From contig NZ_JACHXS010000019.1 in the NCBI RefSeq assembly GCF_014192225.1, positions 1-63,622 on the forward strand: DNA of 63,622 nt, written 5' to 3'. Position numbers and translations under genes: made by a program. How positions within the stretch are numbered: the stretch's first letter is position 1; every line of letters begins with the position of its first letter. Positions 13,899 to 23,263 of this stretch are shown piece by piece. Origin of the DNA: Pseudoduganella umbonata (GTDB lineage: Bacteria; Pseudomonadota; Gammaproteobacteria; Burkholderiales; Burkholderiaceae_D). The notes beneath the pieces are model-generated. The model made no database searches. It saw nothing but the letters and a program-made list of their open reading frames with translations, and had not been told where the DNA came from.

Positions 13899-16676
13899 TT
13901 ACCGCACCGGGTTGCCGTCGTTATCCAGCACCACGATTTCTCCCCAGCCCAGCGCGCGGATTCCCGGCTCGATCTTCTTGAGGTCGCCTACCACCAGCCA
14001 CACCACGTCGTCCGGCCGGATGAATTTGCCGGCGGCGCCGGCCAATTGCGGTGCCTGCAAGGCGCGCATATTGGCGGCGTAGTTCGCCCAGTAATCTTCC
14101 GGCAGCCCCAGGTTGATCGTCTCCAGCGCCGCCGATTCCAGCGCACCGATGGTTTCAAAGCGCCCGGCCAGGCGCGACGTCATATTGCGCATGATGCTCG
14201 TGAACTCGTCGCCGGCGATCGGCCGCTTGCCGGCGATGTCGCGGATTTCCTTGTTCACTTCGATCAGCGATTCCTTTGTCTTGTCCGACTGCACGGCGAT
14301 CAGCGTGAAGAAATTGCGCGGGCCGCGCACGCTGGTCAGCCGGCCGAAGCCGCCGTAGCTCCAGTGCTTGTCCAGCCGCAGGTTGCGGTTCAGGCGGGAC
14401 GTCGCCATGCCGCCGAAGTTCTGCATCACCGGTTCCATCGCCAGGTCTTCCGGCTGGCCCGGCGGCAGCGACAGGTGGCCGGCCAGGATGGTCGATTGCA
14501 GCGCATCGGGCTTGTCGATCAGGTAGATCTTCTTCGCTGGAGCCGCCGCGGGTGCCGTGGCGGCAGCTTTCGCGGGAGCGCTGCCGGGCCGCCACTTGCC
14601 GAACGACGCTTCCAGCAGCGGCACCACCTGCGCCAGCGTGGTGTCGCCGGTGACGACGATCGTCGTGTTGCCGGGCTGGAACCATGCGCCATGCCAGCGA
14701 ACGAGATCGTCACGCGAAAGGCTCGCCACCGAGCTTTCGAAGCCCGAAGCGGGCAGCGCGTAGCTGCTGCCGGCGCCATACAGGATGGCGGGCAAGGTAC
14801 GCAGCGCCAGCGCATTCGGCTGCGCCTTTTCCTGCGCGATGCCGGCCAGCCGGCGCTGCTTTGCCAGCGCGAACTGGTCGGCCGGGAAAGCCGGCGCCAG
14901 TACCGCTTCGGCCAGCAGCGCCAGCGATGGCGCCAGGTTCGCGGCGGTGGCGTGCAGCCGTACCGCCGACATGTCCGGGCCCGTGCCGGTGTACAGGCGC
15001 GCACCCAGCGATTCGAGCGCATCGGACATCTGGTAGGCGTCGCGTGTCTTGTTGCCGATGCGGGTCCCCTTGTCGAGCAATTCCAGCGTCAGCGAGGCCA
15101 GCCCGGCTTTCTCGGGCGTATCGGCCGCCGTGCCGGCATCGATCGCCAGCGCCACGTTGACGATCGGCGCCGAGTGGCGTTCCAGCAGCACCACTTTCAG
15201 GCCGTTCGACAGCGTGGCCTTCTGCATTGCGGGAAACTTCACGTCGGGCGCGTCACCGAGTGCAGGCAGCACCTTGCGATCGACCGTGGAGGCCGCCGCG
15301 GACACCTTGGCGAACGGTTTCACCGTCATTGCGTAGTAGGGCGCGCGCAACCATTGCGCCGCGGCCGCCTTCAGCGCGGCTGGCTGGGCGGCGGACAATG
15401 TGTCGAGCTGCTTCAGGTAGGCGTCCGGCGTGCCGCCATAGGTCATGCTTTCGGCCAGTACGTCCGAGCGGCCGCCGAAACCGCCCAGGCGTTCGATGCC
15501 GCGTGCGAATGCCGCCAGCGTGCCGGCCTTGACACGCGCCACTTCCGGCGCGGTCGGCCCCTTGTCCAGCAGTTCGGCCAGCACCGCATCGAGTTCCTGT
15601 TCCACCAATGCCGGGTCGACACCGGGCGTGACCGTGACGGCGATGTCGAACGTGCTCGACAGTTCGCTGACGTCGACGCCTGCCGACACGCCCGTTGCCA
15701 GCTTCTTCTCGTCGATCAGCCGGCGGTTCAGCCGGGCATTTTTCGAATTGGCCAGCACGTCGGACACCATGCCGAGCTTCACCACGTCGCGGTCGCGCCA
15801 GCCCGGCACATGCCAGCTGCGGTAGATGCGCGCCTGCGGCACGCGGTCTTCCATTTCGTCGCGCACAGTGCGCTCGAGCCGCGGAATCCACGCCTCCAGG
15901 CGCGGCAGCGGCGGCCCGGGCGGGATCGACTCGAAGTATTTCTTCACGAGCGCCAGCGCGCGTTCCGGGGTGATGTCGCCGGCCAGCGAAATGACCGCGT
16001 TATTCGGACCGTAATAGGTGCGGTACCACTCGCGGATATCGTCCAGCGATGCGGCTGCCAGGTCGTCCATGCTGCCGATCACCGGCCACGAATAGGGATG
16101 CGAATACGGGTACATCTTGGCCGACTTTTCCAGGTGCACCCGGCCATACGGCTGGTTCTCTCCCTGGCGTTTTTCGTTCTGCACCACGCCCCGTTCGCGC
16201 TCCAGCATTTCCTTGGAAATGTAATTGCCGAGAAAACCCATCCGGTCCGCTTCCAGGTACAGCGTGCGTTCGAGCGCGGACACGGGCACGTCCTCGAAGA
16301 AATTGGTGCGGTCGGTATTGGTGGTGCCGTTGCGGTTATTGGCACCCAGGTCATCCATCGCTTCGCGGAAGCCGTGCGGATGGTTTTCCGAGCCGTTGAA
16401 GAAGAAGTGCTCGAACAGGTGCGCAAAGCCGGTCTTGCCGCGCTTTTCGTTGCGCGAGCCCACGTGGTACCAGATATTCACGCCGACCACCGGCACGCTG
16501 TGGTCTTCATGCACGATCAGCGTCAGGCCGTTCTGCAGCACGAATTTCTTGTGGGGGATGACATAAGCCTGCCGTTGATAGGGCGCAGCAGCCGGGGTAT
16601 TGATAGCCGGCGGTGCGGCCAGGGTTCCAGCGCTGATGCAAGCCGCCAGCAAGGCGAAGATAAGCGTGCGTTTCAT
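13899..16676 (-). CDS. M16-family zinc metallopeptidase, two-domain, secreted
   Basis: 925-aa pitrilysin/insulinase-type protease. The signal peptide MKRTLIFALLAACISAGTLA ends near residue 20, so it acts in the periplasm or outside. The N-terminal half has the inverted zinc motif HLFEH at residues 86-90. The second M16 half starts near residue 487 (ATLSNGLKVVLLERHSAPIV) and has lost the motif, as is usual for the structural half. A Pro/Ala-rich linker lies around residues 698-720. RBS GGGGAG lies before ATG 16676. Diverges from the regulator at 16772. Confidence 0.93.
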   Translation of the reverse strand: MKRTLIFALLAACISAGTLAAPPAINTPAAAPYQRQAYVIPHKKFVLQNGLTLIVHEDHSVPVVGVNIWYHVGSRNEKRGKTGFAHLFEHFFFNGSENHPHGFREAMDDLGANNRNGTTNTDRTNFFEDVPVSALERTLYLEADRMGFLGNYISKEMLERERGVVQNEKRQGENQPYGRVHLEKSAKMYPYSHPYSWPVIGSMDDLAAASLDDIREWYRTYYGPNNAVISLAGDITPERALALVKKYFESIPPGPPLPRLEAWIPRLERTVRDEMEDRVPQARIYRSWHVPGWRDRDVVKLGMVSDVLANSKNARLNRRLIDEKKLATGVSAGVDVSELSSTFDIAVTVTPGVDPALVEQELDAVLAELLDKGPTAPEVARVKAGTLAAFARGIERLGGFGGRSDVLAESMTYGGTPDAYLKQLDTLSAAQPAALKAAAAQWLRAPYYAMTVKPFAKVSAAASTVDRKVLPALGDAPDVKFPAMQKATLSNGLKVVLLERHSAPIVNVALAIDAGTAADTPEKAGLASLTLELLDKGTRIGNKTRDAYQMSDALESLGARLYTGTGPDMSAVRLHATAANLAPSLALLAEAVLAPAFPADQFALAKQRRLAGIAQEKAQPNALALRTLPAILYGAGSSYALPASGFESSVASLSRDDLVRWHGAWFQPGNTTIVVTGDTTLAQVVPLLEASFGKWRPGSAPAKAAATAPAAAPAKKIYLIDKPDALQSTILAGHLSLPPGQPEDLAMEPVMQNFGGMATSRLNRNLRLDKHWSYGGFGRLTSVRGPRNFFTLIAVQSDKTKESLIEVNKEIRDIAGKRPIAGDEFTSIMRNMTSRLAGRFETIGALESAALETINLGLPEDYWANYAANMRALQAPQLAGAAGKFIRPDDVVWLVVGDLKKIEPGIRALGWGEIVVLDNDGNPVR

Positions 16677-16771
16677 GGGGCTCCCCGAGGTGACGGACCA
16701 GGGGCATTGTAGCGTGTCGAAACGGCAATAACGCGCCGATCGCCTGCGGTCATCATGCTAATATTTGGTCC

Positions 16772-17380
16772 ATGATCCCATCGGCCCTGTTTACTCCCGC
16801 CCAGCAAAAACTGCTGGGCTTGTTGTTTGTGCGCGTAAACGAAGGATTCCACCTGAACGAAATCATGCGCCAGACGGGGCTCGGCAGCGCATCGGCGCAG
16901 CGCGAATTGAAGCGGCTGCACGAGTCCGGCCTGATTGTGTCGGAACGGATCGGCAATGTGCGCCAGTTCCGGCCGAACAAGGACAGTCCCGTTTATGAAG
17001 AACTGACGAGCATCGTCAAGAAAACCTTTGGCCTGCTCAGCGTGCTGCACTCCACGCTGGGGCCGCTGCGCAAGTCGCTGAACGTGGCTTTTGTGTACGG
17101 GAAAACGGCCAGGGAACACGAACCGACATCGGATGCCGTCGAGCTGTTGCTGATCGGCGAAAACACCACGTATGGGGAGCTGCTGAGCCGGATGCCGGTG
17201 GCGGAGCGGCTATTGCGCCGCAAGATCAATCCCAATCTGTATTCACTGCCCGATTTCAAGCGGCGCGTACGCGAACAGCAGGGTTTCATCCTGAACGTGC
17301 TGGAAGAGCGCAAGATGTTCGTGCTGGGAGATGAAACGGACCTGGATCGCATCGTGCAGGATGCGCAGGCGGACATATAG
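16772..17380 (+). CDS. winged-helix regulator fused to a degenerate nucleotidyltransferase domain
   Basis: 202 aa. Residues 1-75 form a winged helix-turn-helix (NEIMRQTGLGSASAQRELKRLHESGLIVSE). Residues about 95-195 resemble the minimal nucleotidyltransferase fold of MNT antitoxins (NVAFVYGKTAREHEPTSDAVELLLIGE). The catalytic GS is GK, and the DxD is replaced by DAVE, so transferase activity is doubtful and the domain may only sense ligand. Divergent from the M16 peptidase, about 95 bases apart, so it may control that gene or itself. Confidence 0.75.
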   Translation: MIPSALFTPAQQKLLGLLFVRVNEGFHLNEIMRQTGLGSASAQRELKRLHESGLIVSERIGNVRQFRPNKDSPVYEELTSIVKKTFGLLSVLHSTLGPLRKSLNVAFVYGKTAREHEPTSDAVELLLIGENTTYGELLSRMPVAERLLRRKINPNLYSLPDFKRRVREQQGFILNVLEERKMFVLGDETDLDRIVQDAQADI

Positions 17381-17440
17381 ACAGACAGGCAGGCAGACGA
17401 GCAGGCAGCAACCAGACAAATAGCAAAAAGCGCTGGACGC

Positions 17441-18871
17441 TCACTTGGCCCGGTCGGGCAGCGGCAGGTCGTCGGCCAGGCGCTGGCCCGTGGCCTGCGC
17501 CGGCAACGCGCGCTCCAGCGGGAAACCCACCGCGAACCGGGTATACCGGCCCACCTCGGATTCGCAGGAGATCGTGCCGCCGAATGCCGTCACCACCTTG
17601 TGGCAAAACGCCAGGCCCATGCCGGTGCCGCCACCGGTCTTGCGCGTCGTATAGAACGGCTCGAATACATGCGGCAGCACGTCGGCGGCAATGCCGTGGC
17701 CCGTATCGGTAACGACCAGCATGTTCTGGTCGAAGTCCCGGTAGCATTCGATCACCACGGCACCTTCGCCCTTGGATTTCAGCGCGTGCAGCGCGTTTTT
17801 CAGCAGGTTGTACAGCACGTAGACGAGCAGCGTGTCCGACCCATGGAAGCGGAAGTCGTCGCTCAGCCGCACGCTGACCCTGGCCCGTTCGCGCTCCGCG
17901 AACGGGTAGCAGGCCAGTGCTTCGTCGATCACTTTTTTTACCGAATGCATCGAGAAACTGTCGCGTTCAAGCGAGCCCACGCGGGCCGATGCCAGCAGCA
18001 TGTCGACGATGAAATTCGACCGGGATACTTCCGCCTCGATGTGCCGCGCGATCTCGCTCAGGTATTCCAGCTGCTCCTCGTTCAAGCCGGGAGCCTGCGA
18101 GCGCCGGTAGCCGGCAATCAGTTCCGGCAGGCTGCGCGCCAGCACGCGCGACTGGCTGCGAATCGTCGCCAGCGGCGTGCGCACCTCGTGCGCGATGCTG
18201 GCCGCCGTGGCCAGCGGATCGGCCAGCAGGTTGTGCCGCACCATGGCCTGGGCGATCAGCCCCAGGCTGGCGGCAATGAACAGCACGCCCGGCGGGTAAA
18301 ACTCGACGCCGTAATTGCACAGGTAATCGATGGATGCCACGGCGTAGATGAGGATACTGACGAGGCAGTAGCGCAGCCGCGCCTTTTCCGTCGACAGCGC
18401 CACCTGCTGGCGGCGGTACAGCAGGTACAGTCCGCGCAGGATCACGGCCGCCGTCTGGACCAGGTGCACAGGGTGCAGCCAGCCGGCGCGCGGATAAAAG
18501 CCGTAGAAATAGGGATACAGGCCGGACAGCAGCCAGTCGGTCGTGGGGATCAGTAACGCCAGCACGCCGGCCAGAGCATAACTGGCTTGCACGAACGGAC
18601 GCTCGCTGCGGCGGCCCGTCAGTTCCGCGATGAAGTGGTACAGCGTGGTAGGCAGGAACAGGATCGGCAGGTAACCCAGGCGCACCAGCATCAGCGCCGT
18701 GTCGGCATTCGTCACCTGGAACATCAACGCCCATGCGGCCTGCCAGCAGAACGTGGTAATGCAAATGAGGAAGAAGGTCAGGCTGGCACGATTGACGCCG
18801 CGCGAATTCAGCACATATACGCCGTAGCTGATGAATACCAGCGATACCAATCCCGGCAAGATCGAATACAT
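17441..18871 (-). CDS. membrane sensor histidine kinase with 7-TM-type input region
   Basis: 476 aa. The N-terminal ~220 residues contain about seven hydrophobic segments like the 7TM histidine-kinase input module. The H box is SIAHEVRTPLATIRSQS, followed by an N box (NLLKNALHALKS), G1 (DTGHGIA) and G2 (GGGTGMGLAF). The dimerisation segment with LPELIAGYRRSQ recalls CqsS/LqsS-type alpha-hydroxyketone quorum-sensing kinases, but that is only a resemblance. No response regulator gene is adjacent. It converges with the regulator at 16772 and diverges from the thioesterase at 19074. Confidence 0.85.
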   Translation of the reverse strand: MYSILPGLVSLVFISYGVYVLNSRGVNRASLTFFLICITTFCWQAAWALMFQVTNADTALMLVRLGYLPILFLPTTLYHFIAELTGRRSERPFVQASYALAGVLALLIPTTDWLLSGLYPYFYGFYPRAGWLHPVHLVQTAAVILRGLYLLYRRQQVALSTEKARLRYCLVSILIYAVASIDYLCNYGVEFYPPGVLFIAASLGLIAQAMVRHNLLADPLATAASIAHEVRTPLATIRSQSRVLARSLPELIAGYRRSQAPGLNEEQLEYLSEIARHIEAEVSRSNFIVDMLLASARVGSLERDSFSMHSVKKVIDEALACYPFAERERARVSVRLSDDFRFHGSDTLLVYVLYNLLKNALHALKSKGEGAVVIECYRDFDQNMLVVTDTGHGIAADVLPHVFEPFYTTRKTGGGTGMGLAFCHKVVTAFGGTISCESEVGRYTRFAVGFPLERALPAQATGQRLADDLPLPDRAK

Positions 18872-18959
18872 GCGCGCTCCTTGGGGCGATTACAGTGAAC
18901 AGGCAAGCGATCTTAGCAACAGAAAATAGCGAAGTGCGTACCGTGTTCCCCGTAAGTAG

Positions 18960-18976
18960 CTAAACATTGCGTTTAG
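18960..18976. promoter_or_regulatory. inverted repeat in the kinase/thioesterase divergent region
   Basis: CTAAAC (18960-18965), ATTGC, GTTTAG (18971-18976): a perfect 6-bp inverted repeat in the 202-bp region between two divergent genes. Possible operator; no recognised family. Confidence 0.3.
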
Positions 18977-19073
18977 TCAAAAGCGAATAATGCTTTACGG
19001 CAAAAAGTAGAGGTGTTCGGCATCGTGTCGAGCACCTGCCGGCGGCCCGGCGCCCACTACTCAGGAGAAGGTT

Positions 19074-19532
19074 ATGTTTATGCATGCCAATGTCGCGAAC
19101 GATGCCAGCATGAATGCAGAGCTGACGTTCCATCATCAGCTGTCGATCTATCTCAAAGACTCGAATGCTTATGGAAACACGTATTTTGCGCGCTATTTCG
19201 AGTGGCAGGGCATCTGCCGCGAAAAATGGTTCTACGAGTGCATTTCACGCGACATGTTGCAGCAGGAGGGGGTATTCATCACCAAGCATGCCGAGCAGGA
19301 TTTTTTGCAGGAAACCTTCCCCTTCCAGGACATCACCTGCGAAGTCAACAGCTACGACATCAAGCGCTGCTCGTTCTGGCTCGAATTCCGCTTCCATGCC
19401 AACGGCGAACTGGTGGCCAGAGGGCGCCAGCAACTCGTATTCGCCAGTCACACCAAGCAGATCAAGGCATTGCCGGAACTGGTCCTGAAACGCATCGGAC
19501 GTTACGCATTGAAAAACAAGGGCGGAAAATAA
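19074..19532 (+). CDS. hotdog-fold acyl-CoA/acyl-ACP thioesterase-like protein
   Basis: 152 aa. The segment LSIYLKDSNAYGNTYFARYFEWQGICREKWF matches the 4HBT/YbgC-type pattern: an acidic residue, then a turn, N-x-x-Y-x-x-Y-x-E, and a helix. A long beta-sheet follows. Such enzymes hydrolyse acyl thioesters; the substrate here is unknown. RBS AGGAGAAGG (19061-19069) supports ATG 19074. No signal peptide, so cytoplasmic. It stands alone, divergent from a sensor kinase. Confidence 0.75.
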   Translation: MFMHANVANDASMNAELTFHHQLSIYLKDSNAYGNTYFARYFEWQGICREKWFYECISRDMLQQEGVFITKHAEQDFLQETFPFQDITCEVNSYDIKRCSFWLEFRFHANGELVARGRQQLVFASHTKQIKALPELVLKRIGRYALKNKGGK

Positions 19533-19655
19533 CGGTGGGACCAGCCACTGTCCCGGCGCGACTTTCGCCGCACCGGCCGGACAGCAGGCATCGATCTTAT
19601 CCTGGCAAAAACACGCGCGCCCAAACAATGCAGCGTATTGCCCAGGTAGTGTCGA

Positions 19656-21470
19656 TCACGGCACGCGCTGCTGCGCGATCCAACCGTCGATCTTCTCTTC
19701 AAGCAAACTCAGCGGCAATGTGCCGTCACCCAGCACCTGCTCGTGAAACGCCGGCAGGCTGAACCTGTCACCCAGCGCCGCTTGCGCCCGCTGCCGTAAT
19801 TCCATGATCTTCAACGCGCCGATCTTGTACGCCAGTGCCTGGCCCGGCCACGCCATATAGCGTTCCGTTTCGCTGCGCGCCACCGCGTCGTAACCCAGCG
19901 TGTCCTTCATGTACTGGATCGTTTGCTCGCGGGTCCAGCCTTTCGCGTGCATGCCGGTATCGACCACCAGGCGCGTCGCACGCAGCAGTTCATCGTTCAG
20001 GTGGCCGAAGTACTGGGCCGGATCGTCGAACAGGCGCATCTCACGCCCCAACGTTTCCGCATACAGCGCCCAGCCTTCGGTGAATGCCGTGTTGCCGCCG
20101 AACTTGCGGAAGTTCGGCAAGCCCAGTTCCTGCATCAGCGCGATGTGGAAGTGGTGGCCCGGCTTGCCTTCGTGCAGGAACAGCGTCGTCATGCCCGTGC
20201 TGCCGTATTTGGCGGGATCGGTGACGACGGACCAGAACACGCCTGGCCGCGAACCGTCCGCCGCCGGCGCCGTGTAATGGTCGGATGCCGTATCGCGCGA
20301 CAGTTCGGGCTCCAGCCGCAGGTCCAGCCTGGCCTTCGGCAGCAGCGTGAACATGGCCGGCAGCTTCTCGTCGAGCACGCCGTCCAGCTTGCGGTAGACA
20401 GCCTGCACCTCGTCCTCGGTCTTGAACGGGAAGAAACGCGGCTGTTGCGAAACCCACACCGGCAAACCGGCCGGCGGCCCGTCATAGCCCAGTTGCGGCC
20501 CCAGCTTGGCGAACTCGGCCTGGATGCGTGCCACTTCCTTCAGGCCGATCTCGTGGATGGCCTCGGGTGCCAGGTCGGTCGTGGTGGACTCGGCCACGCG
20601 CACGGCGTACCAGGCGCTGCCGTTCGGCACTGCCGAAAATCCGGTGGAGGTGCGGCAGGCCGGAATATAGTCGTTCTCGATGAACGCGGCCAGCTTCGCC
20701 AGCGCGGGCTGCAGCCGGGCGACGGCGGCGCGGTAATCGGCGGTCAGCCGCGCCTTGTCGGCAGCGGAAAAGCCGGCGGGCATGCGCTTGACGGGCGAGT
20801 AGTAAATGCTGTCTTCCGGTACCGTGCTGACCAGCTTCCGGAACTGCGGCAGCGCCGAGACCATGATGGCCTTCGGTTGCGTGACGCCGGTGCGCATGCC
20901 TTCCCGCATGTTGGCGACGGCCTGGTCGATCCATGCCGGCAGTTGCGTGAGCCGGTTCAGGTAAGCGCGGTATTGCTTGACGTTGGTCAGCGGCTGCGAT
21001 GCCTCGCCGCTGGCAAAGTTCGCCAGCGTCACCGGCAGGCTGTCCATCTGGCTGACCGGCAGCAGATGGCCTGGATACGGTTCGTACGACAGCAGCGTCT
21101 TCAGTTCGAACGCCAGCACGTCGTAGTTGATCCGGTCGCGGTGCGTCAGCTTGTTGCGGTCGATCGTTCCCAGGCGGCGGGTGTAGTCGCGGTAGCGGGC
21201 GAACTGCCTGGCGCGCTCGGCCGGCGCGATGGCCATGCCGATCTGGTCGTCGAAGCGGTTGTCGCCGTTGTCGGTCGCGTACACCGGTTCGAAGCGGGCG
21301 ATGGCGTCGTAGTACTCGTCCGCCAGCGCCAGGAATTTACGGCTTTCGGCGTCGGATACGGCTGCCGATACCTTGCCGGCGGGCTGCGCCGCTGCGGGGG
21401 CGGCGTGGACCGGTCCAAAGGCCAGCAGCAGGGCGGCGGCCAGGGCGCCCAGGGTGATGCGAGATGTCAT
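19656..21470 (-). CDS. DUF885 family protein, putative secreted metallopeptidase
   Basis: 604 aa with an N-terminal signal peptide (MTSRITLGALAAALLLAFGPVHA). The family's conserved metal-binding signature is present as FLHEGKPGHHFH, about two thirds along, followed by FTEGWALYAE. The length is typical. DUF885 proteins resemble zinc peptidases, but the substrate is generally unknown. It forms, with the nearby M16 and M1 genes, a group of exported peptidases; no operon link is evident. Confidence 0.88.
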   Translation of the reverse strand: MTSRITLGALAAALLLAFGPVHAAPAAAQPAGKVSAAVSDAESRKFLALADEYYDAIARFEPVYATDNGDNRFDDQIGMAIAPAERARQFARYRDYTRRLGTIDRNKLTHRDRINYDVLAFELKTLLSYEPYPGHLLPVSQMDSLPVTLANFASGEASQPLTNVKQYRAYLNRLTQLPAWIDQAVANMREGMRTGVTQPKAIMVSALPQFRKLVSTVPEDSIYYSPVKRMPAGFSAADKARLTADYRAAVARLQPALAKLAAFIENDYIPACRTSTGFSAVPNGSAWYAVRVAESTTTDLAPEAIHEIGLKEVARIQAEFAKLGPQLGYDGPPAGLPVWVSQQPRFFPFKTEDEVQAVYRKLDGVLDEKLPAMFTLLPKARLDLRLEPELSRDTASDHYTAPAADGSRPGVFWSVVTDPAKYGSTGMTTLFLHEGKPGHHFHIALMQELGLPNFRKFGGNTAFTEGWALYAETLGREMRLFDDPAQYFGHLNDELLRATRLVVDTGMHAKGWTREQTIQYMKDTLGYDAVARSETERYMAWPGQALAYKIGALKIMELRQRAQAALGDRFSLPAFHEQVLGDGTLPLSLLEEKIDGWIAQQRVP

Positions 21471-21563
21471 GCGTGATTTCCGAATATGAATGATTCAAAC
21501 GGCGCAAGCATAAGCGATCTGTCGCGGCGGCGGAACGGATTTGTCGCCAACGGTTCGGGAAAC

Positions 21564-21616
21564 TGTATTGATTTGTCGCGACGGTAGGAATGGCGAATCA
21601 ATGCATTTAAACTAAC
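21564..21616 (+). promoter_or_regulatory. bipartite upstream motif, copy 1 (PEP-CTERM gene 21728)
   Basis: TGTATTGATTTGTC (21564-21577), 23 bases, then ATGCATTTAAACTAAC (21601-21616). The same two blocks with the same 23-base gap occur exactly 900 bases later, upstream of the second PEP-CTERM gene. Probably a shared promoter or operator. Confidence 0.6.
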
Positions 21617-21727
21617 TTTCAGTCTGGGCCCGGGCTGACCACCTCATCGGATTCATCACGCTGATTCAGCGTTCGATTCATTGTTGATCTCAACCTCGAA
21701 TCTCAACCTCGAACTAAGGAAAATAAA

Positions 21728-22396
21728 ATGAAGAAACTGATTGGTTCCGGCCTGCTGGCCGCGGCCGTAGTCGCGCCTTTGCACGTGTCTGCCGCAGACA
21801 CCGTCGACTGGGTGAACTGGACCGGCCTGGCCGGTACGGCCGTCCAGAACGGCAACACCGTCGACGTCACGTTCAGCGACACTTCGCTGGGCTTGACCCA
21901 TGCCGACTACTACACTGGCGAGGCGGCCTACATCAGCAGCGAAGTCACCAACGGCCCCGGCACCGACGGCATGTTCAGCTTCGTCGGCGGAACCAATGTC
22001 GTGCATCATCTGCATTTCTCTGAAGCAGTCCTCAATCCCTACCTGGCCATCGTCAGCCTGGGCCGCGACAGCAGCCCCGCATCGTTCGCGTTCTCCAATG
22101 TCGCCAGCATCACGCTGGTCAGCGAAGGTGATGGCTACTTCGGCGACGGCGAACTCAGTATTTCCGGCGGTACCGTCACCGGCCTGGAAGGCCATGGCGT
22201 GGTGCGCCTGAACGGCAGCTTTACGGACCTGTATTTCACGACCCCTCAGAACGAATACTGGTATGGCGCGTCGATCGGCATCCCGGTCGTGGCGGTGCCG
22301 GAACCCAGTACCTGGGGCATGCTGGCCGTCGGCGGCGCCATGCTCGGCATGCTGGGCCGTCGCCGCAAGAACGACAAGCTGGAACAGTCCGCCTGA
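21728..22396 (+). CDS. PEP-CTERM sorting-domain protein
   Basis: 222-aa exported protein. The signal peptide ends near residue 22 (MKKLIGSGLLAAAVVAPLHVSA). The C-terminus carries VPEPSTWGMLAVGGAMLGMLGRRRK, the PEP motif, a hydrophobic helix and basic residues recognised by exosortase for surface sorting. The body is a beta-rich domain with no known activity. It is a close paralogue of the next gene (shared DPVDWVNW/WINW start, VRLNGSFTDLYFTTP block). RBS AAGGAAA lies before ATG 21728. Confidence 0.9.
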   Translation: MKKLIGSGLLAAAVVAPLHVSAADTVDWVNWTGLAGTAVQNGNTVDVTFSDTSLGLTHADYYTGEAAYISSEVTNGPGTDGMFSFVGGTNVVHHLHFSEAVLNPYLAIVSLGRDSSPASFAFSNVASITLVSEGDGYFGDGELSISGGTVTGLEGHGVVRLNGSFTDLYFTTPQNEYWYGASIGIPVVAVPEPSTWGMLAVGGAMLGMLGRRRKNDKLEQSA

Positions 22397-22463
22397 TCCT
22401 GCTCGTCCGGCTGGTGCGGGGGCGCTGGCCGGACCGCGAAAATGTCTGCGCATTCAGATCAAT

Positions 22464-22516
22464 TGTATTGCTTTGTCATATCAGTGTTGTTCCGATAGTA
22501 ATGTCATTAGACTAAC
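22464..22516 (+). promoter_or_regulatory. bipartite upstream motif, copy 2 (PEP-CTERM gene 22577)
   Basis: TGTATTGCTTTGTC (22464-22477), 23 bases, then ATGTCATTAGACTAAC (22501-22516). It includes a possible sigma70 pair TTGTCA/TAGTAA with 17-bp spacing. It repeats the block at 21564-21616. Confidence 0.6.
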
Positions 22517-22576
22517 GTAAAGCTTGTATCAAACAGGCAATTAAAAGTTATCTAACGCAAACAATCAGGAGCAAAC

Positions 22577-23257
22577 ATGAAGCAACTGTTCGGTCTCGGC
22601 CTGCTGGCCGCCGCCTTGTCCGCCCCACTGCATGCGGCCGCCGATCCGGTCAGCTGGATCAACTGGAACGGCAACGTCGCGAAAAACGGCACCATGGTCC
22701 AGGATGGCAAGACGATCGACGTCGCGTACACGGGTGCCGCCGGCACACCGCACACCGATTACTTCACGCGCTTTCCCGGTACCTATCTCAGCGACGAGGT
22801 CGGCAATGGCCCCGGCACCAATGGCTTCCTGCACCTTTCCGGCGGCACGTATGCACAGCAGCACCACGTGCACTTTTCGTCGGCCGTCGTGAACCCTTAT
22901 ATCGCGTTCATCAGCCTGGGCGCATCGAGCCAGGCCGCCAGCTTCACCTTCCAGGATGTCGCCAGTATCGACCTGCTCAGCGAAGGCCAGGGATCGTGGG
23001 GCGACGGCGAACTGACGGTGGTGGGCAATACCGTGTCCGGCAAGGAAGGCAATGGCGTGGTGCGACTGAACGGCACCTTCACCGACCTTTACTTCACCAC
23101 GCCTGTCTTTGAAAACTGGTATGGCGCCGCGATCGGCGGTGCCGCCGTCAGCCCCGTGCCGGAGCCGGGCACCTGGCGCATGCTGATGGCCGGCGGCCTG
23201 GTGCTGGCCCTGGCAGGCCGCCGCCGCGCCGCCGGCAAGTTCACGCGGCCGGCATAA
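22577..23257 (+). CDS. PEP-CTERM sorting-domain protein (paralogue)
   Basis: 226 aa. Signal peptide MKQLFGLGLLAAALSAPLHAAA; PEP-CTERM tail VPEPGTWRMLMAGGLVLALAGRRRAAG. Conserved with the preceding protein throughout (SWINWNG, GNGPGTNGF, HHVHFSSAVVNPYIAFISLG, VRLNGTFTDLYFTTPVFENWYGAAIG), so the pair arose by tandem duplication together with its promoter block. RBS CAGGAG lies before ATG 22577. It converges with the HPP/CBS gene, with six bases between their stop codons. Confidence 0.9.
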   Translation: MKQLFGLGLLAAALSAPLHAAADPVSWINWNGNVAKNGTMVQDGKTIDVAYTGAAGTPHTDYFTRFPGTYLSDEVGNGPGTNGFLHLSGGTYAQQHHVHFSSAVVNPYIAFISLGASSQAASFTFQDVASIDLLSEGQGSWGDGELTVVGNTVSGKEGNGVVRLNGTFTDLYFTTPVFENWYGAAIGGAAVSPVPEPGTWRMLMAGGLVLALAGRRRAAGKFTRPA

Positions 23258-23263
23258 CGGCAC

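Noticed and set aside
17381..17440. Functional element in the GCAGGCAG-type micro-repeat between convergent genes
   Set aside because: Short CAGGCAG slippage repeats only, without symmetry or a U-tract.
21591..21605. sigma54 promoter upstream of the first PEP-CTERM gene
   Set aside because: TGGCGAATCAATGCA looks similar, but the GG-to-GC distance is one base too short and the second gene's copy of the region lacks it.
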